From contig NZ_SHKK01000001.1 of the NCBI RefSeq assembly GCF_004217135.1, positions 1,984,001 to 2,048,000 on the forward strand: a DNA stretch of 64,000 nucleotides, in the 5' to 3' direction. The position numbers and the translations under genes were made by a program. Source of the DNA: Micromonospora violae (GTDB taxonomy: Bacteria; Actinomycetota; Actinomycetes; Mycobacteriales; Micromonosporaceae). This document shows positions 42,799-51,828 of this stretch, one piece after another (position 1 is the stretch's first letter; the number at the start of each line of letters is the position of its first letter). The notes under the pieces are model-generated. The model worked only from the letters and a program-made list of their open reading frames with translations. It did no database searches and was not told the origin of the DNA.

Positions 42799-45700
42799 AT
42801 GCTGCTACGGGTGCTCGGGCCGCTCGAGGTCGAGATCGACACAGGCGGGCCGGTCGACCTCGGCGGCCCCCGTCAGCGCGCTGTGCTCGCGCTGCTGCTC
42901 GCGGCCCGTGGCGAGGTCGTCTCCGTCGGTCAGATGATCGAGGATCTGTGGCGCGGTGACGCGCCGCCACGGGCGATCGCCTCCCTGCAGGCGTACATCT
43001 CGCACCTGCGCCGCCTGGTGGAGCCGGCCCGCGAACGCCGCGCGCCGGCCCGGTTCCTGGTCACCGCGGCACCGGGCTACGCGCTGCGGCTGCCCGCCGA
43101 TGCCGTCGACGCCGATCGGTTCGAGACGCTGCTCACTGAGGCGCGCGCGGTCGGCCCCACCGACCCGCAGCGGGCACGTCAGCTGCTCAGCGGTGGCCTC
43201 GACCTGTGGCGCGGTCGGGCGTACGCCGAATTCGCCGGGGAGCCGTGGGCGCAGCCGGAGGTGCTGCGCCTGGAGGAGCTGCGACTGAGCGCCCGGGAGT
43301 CGCTGCTCGATGTGACGGTCCGCTGCGGGGACGCGGCCGAGGCGGTGCCGGAGGCGGAGGCGCTGACCCGGCAGGCGCCGCTGCGGGAGGAGAGTTGGCG
43401 GCTGCTGGCGTTGGCGTTGTGGCGTACCGGTCGGCAGGGCGACGCGCTCGCCGCGTTGCGCCGGGCGCGGGCGACCCTGGCCGACCAGCTCGGTCTGGAC
43501 CCGGGCCCGGCGTTGCGCGAGGTGGAGTCGGCGATCCTGGGCCAGCGGCTCGACCTGCTGCCTCCGGTGGCGGCGACCGCTGTCCGCGTCGCCGAGCGGC
43601 CGGTGTCGGAGGAGGTCTTCGTCGGCCGGGAGGCTGAGCTGGACACGCTTGGGCAGGCGGCCGCCGAGGCGGTGGCGGGCGGACCGCGCGCGGCGGTCGT
43701 CAGCGGTGAGGCCGGTGCCGGCAAGACGAGTCTGCTCGGCCGCTTCCGGGCCGGACTCAGCGCCCATGGTTGGCTGGTCACCGTCGGTCGCTGCCCCGAG
43801 GTCGAGGGTGCCCCGCCGGCCTGGGCCTGGGTCGAGGCGCTGCGGCAACTCGCCGAGCAGGCGCCCCCGGGCGACCTCGCGCCCGCGCTCGCCCCGCTGC
43901 TCGGCGGGGGCGACGGCGAGCCCGGCGGCGACGTCACCGCCGGCCGGTTCCGGTTGCACCGCGCCGTGGGCGCCTGGTTGGACGCCGCCGCGGCCCGCAG
44001 ACCGGTCGCCGTCGTCCTCGACGACCTGCACGCCGCCGACGCCGAGACGCTGCTCCTGTTGCAGAGCGTCACCGAGATGACGACCGGCCCGGTCCTGTTC
44101 GTCGTGGCGCTGCGACCTGCGGAGAGCGCCGACCGGCTCGCCGACACGATGGCGGTGCTGGCCCGCCGGTCACCGCACCGGATCGCGCTGGGCGGTCTGC
44201 GCACGTCCGAGGTCGAACGGATGCTCGGCGCACTGGCCCGGACCACCGTCGACCCGGAGACGGTCGCCGCGTTAACCGAGCGGACCGGCGGCAACCCGTT
44301 CTACGTCCGGGAGTCGGCGCGGCTGCTCGCCGCCGAGGGCACGCTCGTCGCCACGTCCGAGGTGCCCGAGGGAGTACGCGACGTGCTGCGCCGCCGACTC
44401 TCCCGCCTGCCGCCGAGCGCCGTCTCGGTGCTGCGCCTCGCCGCGGCCGTCGGGCGGGAGGCGGAGGTGCGGACGCTCGTCGACGCCGCCGGTACCGACG
44501 AGGGCACCGTCCTGCAGGCGTTGGAAGCCGCACTGACCGCCGGGCTGCTCACCGAACCGGCACCCGGGCGGGTGCGATTCGTCCACGGCCTGGTCTGCGA
44601 CACCATCTACACCGACCTGCCGCAGCTGCGCCGTACCCGACTGCACGCACGGATCGCCGCCGCCACCCGCCGGCTGCGGCCCGACGACTACCCGGCCCTG
44701 GCCCACCAGTACGCCCGCGCCGCGTCGGCCGAGACCGCGCCGCTCGCCGTCGACTACGCCATCCGGGCCGCCGAACTGGCCGAGCGGCGCTACGCGTACG
44801 ACGCCGCGATCGAGGTGCTCGGCAACGCCGTCGAGGCCGCCGCCACGGTCGTCGGGGACCGCGACGCGCTCCGGGTCGACCTGCTCGGACGGCTGCTGCG
44901 CGCCCAGGCGCGAGCCGGTGCGGTGGCCGCCGCCCGACAGACCCGGGCCCGGGCGATCGACGTCGCCGCCGCGTCCGGCCGCGACGACCTGCTGGTCGCG
45001 GCGTTCACCGCGTGGACCGTCCCCACCCCGTGGCTGACCCACGAGTACGGCGCGGTGGACCTACGGGTCGTCGAGCTGCTCACCCGGCTGTTGCGCGCCG
45101 ACGACCTGGACCCGGTCGCCCGCTGCCGGCTGCTCGAGGCGTTGGCGACGGAGTTGGACGGTGAGTCCGATCCGCGTGGCGTGGCGGCCGGACGGGAGGC
45201 GTTGGCCCTCTCGCGGCAGGTGGACGACCCTGAGCTGCGCGCCCTCGGGCTGGCCGCGCGGATGCGCACCATGAGCTACGAGCGGGAGGCGTCGGAGCGT
45301 CGGGAGTTCGCCCTTGAGCTGCGCGACCTCGCCGAGGAGCACGGGCTGGTGACCTACCGCTCGGTCGCCGAGCAGGTGCTGGGCCACTGCGCCGCCGCGC
45401 TCAACGAGCCGGACGAGCTGCGCCTGAGCGTCGCCCGGCAGGGATGGCTGGCCGAGACGTACCAGCTGAACGAGGCGCAGACGATCAACCTGTGTGCGTT
45501 GGGCACCCTCGCGCACGTCGCCGGCGACTTCGCCGCCGCGCGGCGGCGCTACGACGAGGTCGCCGGGCAGATGCGGCGGCAGGGTTCGCTGCACGCCGAC
45601 ACCTTCCGCTACATCTCTCTGGGTACCCTGCTGATCAGTCAGGGACGGTTCGGTGAGCACCTGGAGGCGACCCGGCGGATTCGGCGGTCGTTGGGCCCGA

Positions 45701-46086
45701 TCGTGGACGACCTGCTGGCGCTGGCGCTGATCGAGAGCGGACGGGCGGACGAGGCGCGGGCCATGCCGATCGGGCAGCACACGTACCGCCCGGACTACTA
45801 CGAGTCGGCGCTGCTCACCGTACGCGGGATGGTGATCGTGGCGCTGGGCCGGCGGGACCTGGCCCAGCCGGTGATCGACGCGCTGCTGCCGGTACGCGAC
45901 CAACTGGCCGGTTTCTCCACCACCGCGGCCGTGGTGCGGCCGGTCGCGTTGTCGCTCGGGGAGCTGTTCCGGCTCCTGGGTCAGGCCGAGGAGGCGACCC
46001 GGCACTTCACCCTCGCCGCGCGGGTGGCCCGTCGGTGGGGGTCGCCGCACTGGCTGGCCGAGGCGACGGCGGCCCTGGCCGGCTGA
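42799..46086 (+). CDS. BTAD/AfsR-type regulator with AAA ATPase and TPR region
   Basis: A 1095-residue regulator of the SARP/AfsR group. Residues 1-95 are an OmpR-like winged helix (LRVLGPLEVEIDTGGPVDLGGPRQRAVLALLLAARGEVV...SLQAYISHLRRLVEP), 98-245 the bacterial transcriptional activation domain, about 270-560 an AAA_16/STAND ATPase with Walker A SGEAGAGKTSLL and VAVVLDDLHAAD, and the rest TPR-like helical repeats. ATG 42799 directly precedes the first strand of the DNA-binding domain. It is divergent from the frameshifted methyltransferase. Such proteins often activate secondary metabolism; no biosynthetic cluster is visible in this window. Confidence 0.93.
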   Translation: MLLRVLGPLEVEIDTGGPVDLGGPRQRAVLALLLAARGEVVSVGQMIEDLWRGDAPPRAIASLQAYISHLRRLVEPARERRAPARFLVTAAPGYALRLPADAVDADRFETLLTEARAVGPTDPQRARQLLSGGLDLWRGRAYAEFAGEPWAQPEVLRLEELRLSARESLLDVTVRCGDAAEAVPEAEALTRQAPLREESWRLLALALWRTGRQGDALAALRRARATLADQLGLDPGPALREVESAILGQRLDLLPPVAATAVRVAERPVSEEVFVGREAELDTLGQAAAEAVAGGPRAAVVSGEAGAGKTSLLGRFRAGLSAHGWLVTVGRCPEVEGAPPAWAWVEALRQLAEQAPPGDLAPALAPLLGGGDGEPGGDVTAGRFRLHRAVGAWLDAAAARRPVAVVLDDLHAADAETLLLLQSVTEMTTGPVLFVVALRPAESADRLADTMAVLARRSPHRIALGGLRTSEVERMLGALARTTVDPETVAALTERTGGNPFYVRESARLLAAEGTLVATSEVPEGVRDVLRRRLSRLPPSAVSVLRLAAAVGREAEVRTLVDAAGTDEGTVLQALEAALTAGLLTEPAPGRVRFVHGLVCDTIYTDLPQLRRTRLHARIAAATRRLRPDDYPALAHQYARAASAETAPLAVDYAIRAAELAERRYAYDAAIEVLGNAVEAAATVVGDRDALRVDLLGRLLRAQARAGAVAAARQTRARAIDVAAASGRDDLLVAAFTAWTVPTPWLTHEYGAVDLRVVELLTRLLRADDLDPVARCRLLEALATELDGESDPRGVAAGREALALSRQVDDPELRALGLAARMRTMSYEREASERREFALELRDLAEEHGLVTYRSVAEQVLGHCAAALNEPDELRLSVARQGWLAETYQLNEAQTINLCALGTLAHVAGDFAAARRRYDEVAGQMRRQGSLHADTFRYISLGTLLISQGRFGEHLEATRRIRRSLGPIVDDLLALALIESGRADEARAMPIGQHTYRPDYYESALLTVRGMVIVALGRRDLAQPVIDALLPVRDQLAGFSTTAAVVRPVALSLGELFRLLGQAEEATRHFTLAARVARRWGSPHWLAEATAALAG

Positions 46087-46177
46087 CCGTCGCGGGTTGG
46101 TGGATTCCAAGCCGGTTCCAAGTGGCCCCGAGCATGATCAACAGATCTGTGCCAGTTGATCCCTCGGAAAGGTCACC

Positions 46178-46870
46178 GTGAACCAGAACCACCGCGAAGC
46201 CATGGCCGACGTGCGCGACATGTACATGGCGCACTCGGCGCTCCGTCGCGAGTTCAGCCTGCTGCCGCAGCTCGTCCGCGACGTCACACCGGGCGACGCC
46301 ACACGCGCGGAGGTCGTCGGCGCCCACGCCGAGCTGCTCTGCCACATCCTGCACATGCATCACGAGGGCGAGGACCTGCTGCTGTGGCCCCGGCTGCTGG
46401 AGCGCGCGGGCGCGGAGGCCGCGGCGATCGTCCCCGCCATGGAGGCGCAGCACCACGCCATCGAGGACGCCCACGCGGCGGTGGTCGCCCTCCTCCCCCA
46501 GTGGCGCCGCACCGGACGCGACGGTGCGCCGCTGGCGGACGCCCTGGAGCAGCTCCGCACCGTCCTGATCGAGCACATGGCCCTGGAGGAGAGCGAGATC
46601 CTGCCGCTGGCGCAGCGGTACGTCACCGCCCGGGAGTGGATGCGGCTCGGCGAGCACGGAATGAGCAAGTCCTCGAAGAAGCAGCTGACGCTGGCCTTCG
46701 GTCTGGCCATGTACGAGGGTGACCCGGAGGTGATCAAGGCGGTGCTGGCGCACGCCCCGCTGCCGGCGCGGCTGCTCATGCCGATCATCGCACCCCGGGT
46801 GTTCGCCAGCCAGGCCAAGCGGGTGCACGGCACCGCGACGCCCCCACGCATCGGCGCCACCGCCCGCTGA
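46178..46870 (+). CDS. Hemerythrin-like (HHE) domain protein
   Basis: A 230-residue protein with an N-terminal four-helix hemerythrin domain that probably binds a di-iron centre. Ligand candidates are the His in MYMAHSALRREF (about residue 19), the pair in ILHMHHEGEDLLLWP, EAQHHAIEDAH, and IEHMALEESEILPLA. The second half (about 150-230) is an additional helical region with a basic end. Start GTG 46178 follows GGAAAGG. Roles in oxygen, NO or iron sensing or stress are typical; nothing in context picks one. Confidence 0.9.
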   Translation: MNQNHREAMADVRDMYMAHSALRREFSLLPQLVRDVTPGDATRAEVVGAHAELLCHILHMHHEGEDLLLWPRLLERAGAEAAAIVPAMEAQHHAIEDAHAAVVALLPQWRRTGRDGAPLADALEQLRTVLIEHMALEESEILPLAQRYVTAREWMRLGEHGMSKSSKKQLTLAFGLAMYEGDPEVIKAVLAHAPLPARLLMPIIAPRVFASQAKRVHGTATPPRIGATAR

Positions 46871-46910
46871 CATCGCGCCGGCAGCCGGGCTGCGACGTCG
46901 GGCTTGGTGA

Positions 46911-47477
46911 TCAGGGAGCGGCCAGGAAAGCCAGCACCCGCGGCCAGGTCGCCGCGGTGGCGTCCGGGGAGTACTCGGGCACGTCCGGATCGGTGAACAG
47001 GTGACCCACACCCGGGTAGCCGAAGACCGTCAGGTCGGCGCCGGCCGCGAGCATGGCCTGCCGCCACTCGTCGACCTCGTCCGGGCTGTCGTACGGGTCG
47101 GGGTCGGCGAGGTGCATCTGCACCGGCAAGCCGGGTCGGACCGCGTCCGGAGCGCCGCCGGTGCCGTGCAGCAGGAGCAGCCCGGCCGCCTCGGGGCGTT
47201 CGGCCAGCAGCGCCCCGGCCACACCGGCGCCCATCGAGAAGCCGGCGAGCACCGTCTCCGGTGGCAGGTCACGCAGCGCGGCCCGGGCCCGGTCCAGCAC
47301 CGCATCGTGGCCGATCTTGTCGAGCAGCGCGAAGCCGTCCTCGACGGTGTCGGCGGCCGGGACGCCGTACAGGTCGGGAGCGCTGACCTGGTGCCCGGCG
47401 GCGCGCAACCGGTCGGCGGCGGCGCGCACGGCGGGCCGCAGCCCGTACACGGAGTGGAACAGCACGACGTGTCGCAT
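46911..47477 (-). CDS. Dienelactone hydrolase-family alpha/beta hydrolase
   Basis: A 188-residue alpha/beta hydrolase. The nucleophile elbow is GFSMGAG (an unusual Ser in the DLH family, which often has Cys), the oxyanion region is near LFHSVYGLRP, an Asp is in VQMHLADPDPYD, and the catalytic His is in YPGVGHLFTD. The length is shorter than classical dienelactone hydrolases (about 235). ATG 47477 opens a strand-first sequence MRHVVLFHS. It is 101 bases downstream of paaK on the same strand, perhaps part of aromatic acid metabolism. Confidence 0.88.
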   Translation of the reverse strand: MRHVVLFHSVYGLRPAVRAAADRLRAAGHQVSAPDLYGVPAADTVEDGFALLDKIGHDAVLDRARAALRDLPPETVLAGFSMGAGVAGALLAERPEAAGLLLLHGTGGAPDAVRPGLPVQMHLADPDPYDSPDEVDEWRQAMLAAGADLTVFGYPGVGHLFTDPDVPEYSPDATAATWPRVLAFLAAP

Positions 47478-47578
47478 CCGGTCATCCTGCCCCAGCTGGG
47501 CGGCCGTCCGGTGTGGCCACGCGGGGCGCGCGTCGGACCAGCGCCCCGGTCCGGGACGGGACCGGATGTCGGCCGGTG

Positions 47579-48886
47579 TCAGCCGGACCGGCGCTGGTCG
47601 ACGATGCGACGCATCTTGCCCATCGACCGTTCCACCGTGTCCGGGGCCAGGACGTCGACCGCCGCGCTCACCCCGATGGTGTTCTTCACCAGCTGAACCA
47701 GCGTGCCGCCGGCCCGCTCGGCGGCGTCCGGCTCGACGCCGGCGCGTCGCTCCACCCGAACCGTGAGGGTGTCCAACCGGCCCTGCCGATCGAGGACGCA
47801 CTGGAAGTGCGGCGACAGCTGCGGGGTCCGCAGGATCAGCTCCTCGATCTGGGTGGGGAAGATGTTCACCCCACGCAGGATCATCATGTCGTCGGTGCGT
47901 CCGGTGATCTTCTCGATCCGGCGCATCGGCCGGGCGGTGCCGGGCAGCAGCCGGGTCAGGTCGCGGGTGCGGTAGCGCACGACCGGCATCGCCTCCTTGG
48001 TCAGGGAGGTCAACACCAGCTCACCGCGCTCGCCGTCGGGCAGCACCGCCCCGGTGACCGGGTCGATGATCTCCGGGTAGAAGTGGTCCTCCCAGAGGTG
48101 CAGCCCGTCCTTGGTCTCGACGCACTCGGTCGCCACGCCGGGGCCCATCACCTCGGAGAGCCCGTAGATGTCGACGGCGTGGATGTCCAGTTGCTGCTCG
48201 ATCTCCCGGCGCATGTCCTCGGTCCACGGCTCGGCCCCGAAGATGCCCACCCGCAGTGAGGTGGCACGCGGGTCGATGCCCTGGCGGCGCATCTCGTCGA
48301 CGATGGCCAGCAGGTAGCTGGGCGTGACCATGATGACCTCGGGTTCGAAGTCACGGATCAGCATGACCTGACGCTCGGTCATCCCCCCGGAGACCGGGAT
48401 GACCGTGCAGCCCAGTTCCTCGGCGCCGTAGTGCGCGCCCAGGCCACCCGTGAAGAGCCCGTAGCCGTACGCGACGTGCACCCGGTCGCCGGGGCGACCG
48501 CCGGAGGCGCGGATCGAGCGGGCCATCAGGCGCGCCCAGGTGCGCAGGTCGTCGCGGGTGTAGCCGACCACGGTCGGACGGCCGGTGGTGCCGGAGGAGG
48601 CGTGCAGGCGGGCCACCTGCTCCCGGGGTACGGCGAACATGCCGAACGGGTAGTTCTCCCGCAGCTCCGCCTTGCCGGTGAACGGGAAACGTGCCAGGTC
48701 GTCGAGCTCACGGCAGTCGTCGGGGTGCACCCCGGCCGCGTCGAACGCCCGGCGGTAGTGCGGCACGTTGTCGTACGCGTGCCGCAACGACCAGCGCAGT
48801 CGGTCGCGTTGCAGGGCGCGCAGCTCGTCGATGCTGGCGCGCTCGATCGGCTCCAGCTCCTCCGGACGAGGGGTGCGGTCCTGCAT
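47579..48886 (-). CDS. paaK: Phenylacetate-CoA ligase
   Basis: A 435-residue AMP-forming aryl-CoA ligase activating phenylacetate or a related arylacetate. Adenylation motifs are ASSGTTGRPTVVGYT, VIMVTPSYLLAIVDEM, the FGAEPWTEDMR region, DIYGLSEVMGPG, and the C-terminal hinge TGRTDDMMILRGVNIFP. The last domain ends with GKMRRIVDQR, holding the catalytic Lys. ATG 48886 has a GGAGG site. It is 78 bases downstream of the marR gene on the same strand, so MarR is a plausible regulator. No paaA-E monooxygenase genes are in the window. Confidence 0.95.
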   Translation of the reverse strand: MQDRTPRPEELEPIERASIDELRALQRDRLRWSLRHAYDNVPHYRRAFDAAGVHPDDCRELDDLARFPFTGKAELRENYPFGMFAVPREQVARLHASSGTTGRPTVVGYTRDDLRTWARLMARSIRASGGRPGDRVHVAYGYGLFTGGLGAHYGAEELGCTVIPVSGGMTERQVMLIRDFEPEVIMVTPSYLLAIVDEMRRQGIDPRATSLRVGIFGAEPWTEDMRREIEQQLDIHAVDIYGLSEVMGPGVATECVETKDGLHLWEDHFYPEIIDPVTGAVLPDGERGELVLTSLTKEAMPVVRYRTRDLTRLLPGTARPMRRIEKITGRTDDMMILRGVNIFPTQIEELILRTPQLSPHFQCVLDRQGRLDTLTVRVERRAGVEPDAAERAGGTLVQLVKNTIGVSAAVDVLAPDTVERSMGKMRRIVDQRRSG

Positions 48887-48964
48887 CGGCTGCCTCCTTG
48901 GTGCGGCGGTCCCGGTGGGGCTGCGGGTACCGTACGCCCGCCGCCGTGAGGGCCGGCGGGGTGG

Positions 48965-49414
48965 TCAGCGGCCGGCCGGTAGCCGGTGCAGGGCGTCGAC
49001 CAGCGGCGCGAGCTCGGGGGTGGCCTCCGCTGCGGCGAGCGCCTCGGTGAGCACCCGGTCGTGGGTCGGTCGGGTCTGGGCGAGCAGTTCGGAGCCGGCC
49101 GGGGTCAGCTCGGTGTAGATGCCGCGCCGGTCGTCGGCGCAGAGGATCCGGGTGAGCAGCCCGCGCTGCTCCAGGCGGGTGACCAGCCGGGTGGTGGCGC
49201 TGCCGGAGAGCGCGGCGGCGCGGGCGAGCTGGCTCATCCGCATGTGCCAGCCGTCCTGCCGGGAGAGCGCGTCCAGCACCGTGTATTCGACGACGGAGAG
49301 GTCGTGGCTGGACTGCAGGGCCCGCTCCAGGGAGGTCTCGATCAGCCCGTGCAGGGCGGCGAGGGTGCGCCAGCCCTGTGCGCGGATCTCGACCGCGTCG
49401 TCGGCGATGCCCAT
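48965..49414 (-). CDS. MarR-family regulator
   Basis: A 149-residue MarR-type winged-helix protein: LSVVEYTVLDALSRQDGWHMRMSQLARAAALSGSATTRLVTRLEQRGLLTRILCADDRRGIYTELTPAG covers the DNA-binding domain with the beta-wing DDRRG. It is divergent from the MFS efflux gene, with a 135-base intergenic region carrying matching inverted repeats, and upstream of paaK. It probably represses the MFS gene, itself and maybe paaK, with an aromatic acid as likely inducer (inference). Confidence 0.93.
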   Translation of the reverse strand: MGIADDAVEIRAQGWRTLAALHGLIETSLERALQSSHDLSVVEYTVLDALSRQDGWHMRMSQLARAAALSGSATTRLVTRLEQRGLLTRILCADDRRGIYTELTPAGSELLAQTRPTHDRVLTEALAAAEATPELAPLVDALHRLPAGR

Positions 49415-49474
49415 GGCGGCCTCCTCGGTGTGATCTGAACGAACCCCAGGCTACCACGCTTGCGCCGATATAAA

Positions 49475-49518
49475 GCGCGTGCAAGTATTTCGTTGCTGGC
49501 GCGCGTAGTTGCACGCGC
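49475..49518. promoter_or_regulatory. MarR operator region (inverted repeats)
   Basis: GCGCGTGCAA (49475-49484) and its exact complement TTGCACGCGC (49509-49518) flank 24 bases; outside them GATAT and ATATC also mirror each other. A nearer partial palindrome CTTGCGC...GCGTGCAAG overlaps the left arm. The arrangement fits one or two MarR dimers blocking both divergent promoters. Confidence 0.65.
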
Positions 49519-49549
49519 CGCATATCTGCCTCCTCCCGATGGGAAGACC

Positions 49550-50770
49550 ATGTCCGTACCCCACAAGTCCCTGCCGCCCGGCCTGATCGCGCTGGCCATC
49601 GGCGCGTTCGGCATCGGGCTCACCGAGTTCGTGATCATGGGGCTGCTGCCCGAGGTGGCCGCCGACTTCGCGGTCACCGAGCCGGTCGCCGGCTGGTTGA
49701 TCTCCGGCTACGCGCTCAGCGTGGCCGTGGGCGGGGTCGCCCTCACCGCCGCGGTCACCCGACTGCCGCGCAAACCGGTGCTCCTCGGCCTGATGGTGCT
49801 CTTCATCATCGGCAACCTGCTCTCCGCCGTCGCCGGCGACTACGCCGTGATGATGACCGGCCGGATCGTCGCCGCGCTCTGCCACGGCGCGTTCTTCGGC
49901 ATCGGCGCGGTGGTCGCCGCCGGCCTGGTCGCGCCGGCCCGCCGGGCCGGCGCCATCGCCATGATGTTCGCCGGACTGACCATCGCGAACGTGCTCGGCG
50001 TGCCCTTCGGCACCTTCCTCGGGCAGCACTTCGGCTGGCGGTCGACGTTCTGGGCGATCACCGCCATCGGAGTGGTCGCCCTGGTCGGGCTGGCAGTGCT
50101 CGTCCCGACGGGTGACACCGCCAACGCCGACCGTCCGGCGGGCGGGCTACGCGGCGAGGTGCGGGCCTTCACCCACGCGCAGGTCTGGTTCTCCCTGGTG
50201 ATCACCGTCCTGGGCTTCGGCGGGATGTTCGGGGCGTTCACCTACATCGCCTACACGCTCACCGAGGTCAGCGGCTTCGCCAGCAGCACCGTGCCGTGGC
50301 TGCTCGTCCTCTTCGGGGTGGGGCTCTTCGCGGGCAACCTGCTCGGCGGCCGGGCGGCGGACCGTTCACTGTCGCGCACCCTGGTCACCGTCCTGGCGGC
50401 GCTCACCGTGGTGCTCGTCGGCTTCGCGCTGACCGCCACGAACCCGGTGGCGACCATCGTCGCGCTGGTGCTGATGGGCGGGTTCGGCTTCGCCACCGTG
50501 CCACCACTGCAAATGCGGATCATGCGGTACGCCCACCAGGCGCCGACCCTCGCGTCCGGAGCGAACATCGCGGCGTTCAACCTCGGCAACGCGCTGGGCG
50601 CCTGGATCGGTGGGGTGACCATCTCCGCCGGCCTCGGCTACACCTCGCCGATCTGGGCCGGCGCCGCCGTCACCCTGGCTGGCCTGGGCGTCCTGCTCGC
50701 CGCGCCGCGACTGGCCCGTCGCGAGGAACCGACCCGCGCCGACGAGGGCCTGGTGGACGTCGCGGTCTGA
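49550..50770 (+). CDS. MFS drug efflux transporter (Cmx/AraJ-like)
   Basis: A 406-residue twelve-helix MFS protein of the DHA1 type. The N-terminus IALAIGAFGIGLTEFVIMGLLPEVAADFAVTEPVAGWLISGYALSVAVGG carries the usual FxIGLxEF start and motif A/B features, with motif C near residues 140-155 and a central charged loop (GDTANADRPAGGLRGE). The ATG at 49550 follows GGGAAG. It resembles chloramphenicol-resistance and sugar-efflux proteins. Divergence from marR suggests inducible efflux of a toxic aromatic. Confidence 0.93.
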   Translation: MSVPHKSLPPGLIALAIGAFGIGLTEFVIMGLLPEVAADFAVTEPVAGWLISGYALSVAVGGVALTAAVTRLPRKPVLLGLMVLFIIGNLLSAVAGDYAVMMTGRIVAALCHGAFFGIGAVVAAGLVAPARRAGAIAMMFAGLTIANVLGVPFGTFLGQHFGWRSTFWAITAIGVVALVGLAVLVPTGDTANADRPAGGLRGEVRAFTHAQVWFSLVITVLGFGGMFGAFTYIAYTLTEVSGFASSTVPWLLVLFGVGLFAGNLLGGRAADRSLSRTLVTVLAALTVVLVGFALTATNPVATIVALVLMGGFGFATVPPLQMRIMRYAHQAPTLASGANIAAFNLGNALGAWIGGVTISAGLGYTSPIWAGAAVTLAGLGVLLAAPRLARREEPTRADEGLVDVAV

Positions 50771-50784
50771 CGGCGCGGGAGGAG

Positions 50785-50819
50785 GACGCCGGGCCGGGCG
50801 GACGCGCCGGCCCGGCGTC
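50785..50819 (+). terminator. Hairpin after the MFS gene
   Basis: A perfect 13-bp stem (GACGCCGGGCCGG and complement) with a 9-base loop, 14 bases after the stop at 50770. Confidence 0.85.
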
Positions 50820-50912
50820 GCTCCGATCATCGCCCCGCCATCTTCTCGCAATTGCAAAAGATGTGCAACAAGGTCTGGACAACGCACTCGTGGCGTAACT
50901 AGCCTGATCGCT

Positions 50913-51671
50913 ATGACTCCTTACATCGATGATCCCTGGGCCTGGCAGGAAAGCTGGGACCGCCAGCAGGAGGCCTACCTCCCGGACCGGGAACACCGGT
51001 TCACGGCCATGCTCGACACCGTCGACGCGGTCATCGACGGCCGGCCACCGCGCGTGCTCGACCTGGCCGGCGGCACCGGCACCATCTCGCTGCGGACCCT
51101 CGCCCGCTTCCCCACCGCACAGATGACCCTCGTCGACCTCGACCCGGCGCTGCTCGCCATCGCCAGCGCCTCGCTGGCCGACCGGGCCACCATCGTCACG
51201 GCCGACCTCGGCACCCCCGAGTGGCGCGCCGCGCTCCCCCACCGCGAGTACGACGCCGTCCTCACCGCCACCGCCCTGCACTGGCTGCCGGCCGACCGGC
51301 TCGGCCAGCTCTACGCCGAGCTGCGCGAGGTGCTGCGGCCCGGCGGTGTCTTCATCAACGCCGACCACATGCCGGACGACACCCTGCCGGAGCTGACCAA
51401 GCGACTGATGGAGCGGGCCCGGGACCGGCGCAACGCCCGGTACGCCGCCGCCTCGATGCCGTCCTGGTCGGACTGGTGGGACCGGGCCGGCGCCGACCCT
51501 GCGCTCGCCCCGCTGGTCGCCCGGCGACACACGATCTACCCGACCGGGCACAGCCCCGAGTGGAACCCGCCGGTCTCCTGGCACCTGGCCGCCCTCACCG
51601 CGGCGGGCTTCAGCGAGGTCGGCACGGTCTGGCGAGGCGGCCCGGACGCCGCCGTCGCGGCGGTGCGCTGA
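50913..51671 (+). CDS. Class I SAM-dependent methyltransferase
   Basis: A 252-residue Rossmann methyltransferase. Motif I VLDLAGGTGTISLRTL (about residue 47), acidic motif II LVDLDPALL, YDAVLTATALHWLP and VLRPGGVFINADHM are all standard. Substrate-binding residues are not diagnostic. The ATG at 50913 is the first codon of a tryptophan-rich N-terminus (DDPWAWQESWD). It is monocistronic; the 140-base upstream gap contains a terminator and presumably its promoter. Confidence 0.92.
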   Translation: MTPYIDDPWAWQESWDRQQEAYLPDREHRFTAMLDTVDAVIDGRPPRVLDLAGGTGTISLRTLARFPTAQMTLVDLDPALLAIASASLADRATIVTADLGTPEWRAALPHREYDAVLTATALHWLPADRLGQLYAELREVLRPGGVFINADHMPDDTLPELTKRLMERARDRRNARYAAASMPSWSDWWDRAGADPALAPLVARRHTIYPTGHSPEWNPPVSWHLAALTAAGFSEVGTVWRGGPDAAVAAVR

Positions 51672-51828
51672 CCCTCCGCCCTCCCCGGATCGCCGTGGCG
51701 TTAGGGTGGAATCGGAGCGTACGACTCCCGGCGGTGGGGCCCGCCGTCCCGGCTTGTATCACGGGAGAACCGCGACACCGCTCGCCAACGGTCCCTGCCA
51801 GTGATGCCCGTGCTGGTAGGGAGGACCC

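Noticed and set aside
51672..51828. crcB-motif fluoride riboswitch
   Set aside because: The conserved core was not found; the AACCG-like stretch near 51770 lacks the pseudoknot partners.
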